From contig CALRMX020000002.1 in assembly GCA_943369355.1 (NCBI GenBank), positions 62,001-126,000 of the forward strand: 64,000 nucleotides of DNA, given 5' to 3'. Origin of the DNA: UBA7662 sp943369355. GTDB lineage: Bacteria > Bacteroidota > Bacteroidia > UBA7662. The notes below the pieces were generated by a model. That model was given only the letters and a program-made list of their open reading frames with translations, ran no database searches and had not been told where the DNA came from. The position numbers were made by a program, and so were the translations under genes. Numbering within the stretch: position 1 is the first letter of the stretch; every line of letters begins with the position of its first letter. Shown piece by piece: positions 62,752 to 64,000 of this stretch.

Positions 62752-64000
62752 ATGCAAATGTCAGCTTCTGCTAAATCAAGTCTAGAGCAACTCCTCAAAA
62801 ATTATCGCAAGTTTCAACTCTCATTAAGCCCTCAACAAAATTTACTTTTTGGGTTTTTAAGCTATTCCCTCATTGGCTGGATATTTTTATGTACACCTTG
62901 GGCACAGTCAGTACAAACTTCATGGGTCGATAATTTATTTGTTGCTGTTTCAGCTATTTCAACAACTGGACTCAGCACGGTAAGTGTAGCCGACAACTAT
63001 ACTTTGTTTGGTGAATTCATCGTGCTTTTATTGATACAAATTGGCGGCATTGGATATATGACCTTTACCTCATTTGTGCTGCTTGCACGTAAAAGCGATT
63101 TAACCCACTGGCATCAACGCGTATTAAATGCCGAGTTTGCATTGCCAAGAGGTTTTGAAATACAAGATTTTTTACGCTCGGTAATCTTGTTCACGCTGAT
63201 TGTGGAGGCCTTAGGTGCTATTCTGTTTTTTATTTTTTTCATGCAAGAAGGCTTATCAGCCCAGCACGCACTTTGGAGCAGCATATTCCACTCTGTTTCA
63301 AGTTTTTGTACCGCAGGATTTAGTCTGTACAACAACAGTTTTGAAGGCTATGTAGGCCATTTCGGGATAAATATGCTCATTACCTTCCTTTCTATTCTTG
63401 GGTCGATAGGCTTCATTGTAGTTACAGATGTTTGGCAACAAATAAGAAAGAATACATTGGGTATCACTTACACCAGCAGAGTTATTTTGAATGTCACTGG
63501 GCTATTGATGCTTTTAGGTACCATTTGGATTTATTTTTTTGAATCCAGCATCCAAGATCATCCTCATCGTTTATTGATTTCTTTTTTTCAGTCGATGTCT
63601 GCACTCACAACTGTAGGGTATAATTCCTATTCAATAGGAATACTAGGTCAATCAGTTTTGCTAATGTTGATTTTTCTCATGTTCATTGGTGCTTCACCTT
63701 CAGGTACCGGTGGTGGCTTAAAAACTACCACGCTTACCGCCCTCACTGCCTTTGTTTGGAGCCAAATTCGTAACCAAAAGGAAATTAGTTTTTTTGGAAA
63801 GAAAATACCGCAAGAAAGGTTAAAGGTGGCTAGTGCTGCTTTCATACTTTATGCTTTCCTTCTCTTTTTTGCTACCTTATTGATGAGTACCACCGAACGG
63901 CTTCCCATACACCAACTCTTTTTCGAGGCCACTTCGGCGATAGGTACAGTAGGACTAAGCATGGGTATAACAGCACAGTTAAGTACTTATGGTAAAGTAA
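62752..64000 (+). CDS. TrkH/KtrB family potassium uptake channel subunit (truncated by window end)
   Basis: At least 416 residues, open to the window edge. Start ATG 62752 (or 62758). Four pore-loop repeats keep the filter glycine: STTGLSTV, CTAGFSLY, TTVGYNS and GTVGLSMG. Conserved QIGGIGYMTF and GASPSGTGGGLKT are typical of KtrB/TrkH. The protein conducts K+ (or Na+/K+) across the inner membrane, normally gated by a cytosolic TrkA/KtrA RCK protein whose gene may lie beyond the edge. The adjacent KdpDE-like pair suggests K+-responsive control. Confidence 0.93.
   Translation, partial: MQMSASAKSSLEQLLKNYRKFQLSLSPQQNLLFGFLSYSLIGWIFLCTPWAQSVQTSWVDNLFVAVSAISTTGLSTVSVADNYTLFGEFIVLLLIQIGGIGYMTFTSFVLLARKSDLTHWHQRVLNAEFALPRGFEIQDFLRSVILFTLIVEALGAILFFIFFMQEGLSAQHALWSSIFHSVSSFCTAGFSLYNNSFEGYVGHFGINMLITFLSILGSIGFIVVTDVWQQIRKNTLGITYTSRVILNVTGLLMLLGTIWIYFFESSIQDHPHRLLISFFQSMSALTTVGYNSYSIGILGQSVLLMLIFLMFIGASPSGTGGGLKTTTLTALTAFVWSQIRNQKEISFFGKKIPQERLKVASAAFILYAFLLFFATLLMSTTERLPIHQLFFEATSAIGTVGLSMGITAQLSTYGKV

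Noticed and set aside
1..64000. CRISPR arrays, insertion sequences, prophage or restriction systems
   Set aside because: No regularly spaced direct repeats, transposases, integrases or phage genes were seen anywhere in the window.

Overview
The window comes from a chromosome of the phylum Bacteroidota (Bacteroidetes), probably close to Flavobacteriales or relatives. Evidence includes type IX secretion and gliding genes (gldJ, a porP/sprF homologue, porU, porV), a secreted protein with a type A C-terminal sorting domain, several gene families largely confined to the phylum (DUF4837, IPExxxVDY, rotamase-less PPIase-like lipoproteins, bacterial GH3), and TAnnTTTG promoter elements close to start codons. 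I see no phage, insertion sequence, integrase or CRISPR array. Genes are closely packed; the only gene-free gap above 300 bases is 4849-5164.

Layout. 1-17 kb: the tail of an unidentified gene, a ureohydrolase-fold protein with altered metal ligands, murF, a VCBS/FG-GAP secreted protein, then the type IX core: porP-like and gldJ on the minus strand, porU and porV on the plus strand. A metallo-beta-lactamase-fold hydrolase and a large fusion protein follow (degenerate peptidase-MA domain, beta-propeller, Omp85-like barrel). 17-27.7 kb: a lysoplasmalogenase (YhhN/TMEM86) overlapping a fatty-acid-hydroxylase/AGMO-like enzyme, tatA-gatA, a LysM lytic transglycosylase, a DUF4837 lipoprotein, purD, a DUF3108 protein, NDH-2, a small Cys-rich lipoprotein and comF. 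27.7-36.3 kb: a three-gene periplasmic chaperone run (PPIase, PPIase-like lipoprotein, SurA-like), MoxR, a zinc peptidase, a polysaccharide deacetylase-tatD-asparaginase run and tRNA-Ser(GGA).

36.4-49.8 kb: an ExbB-small membrane protein-ExbD-ExbD energising module, a polyprenyl synthetase, recJ-lptB-GH3 (minus), thiL, acpP-fabF-rnc (minus), an IPExxxVDY protein with pyk, and a HAD hydrolase. 49.8-64 kb: tRNA-Met(CAT), two tandem B12-type radical SAM paralogues, small minus-strand genes, nhaA, glyS, a GT39-type glycosyltransferase, an outer-membrane porin, and a K+-themed run of a KdpD-like short sensor kinase, a KdpE-like regulator and a TrkH/KtrB channel subunit cut by the window end.

The genes fall into envelope biogenesis and secretion (T9SS, chaperones, ExbBD, LptB, MurF, lytic transglycosylase), housekeeping (GatA, GlyRS, Pyk, PurD, FabF/ACP, RecJ, RNase III) and ion homeostasis (NhaA, TrkH/KtrB with KdpDE-like control). 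Most interesting for follow-up are the fusion protein with a dead-looking peptidase domain, the ureohydrolase with lost ligands, the possible ether-lipid degradation pair, the duplicated radical SAM genes, and a strong pyk terminator inside the coding sequence of the opposing HAD gene.
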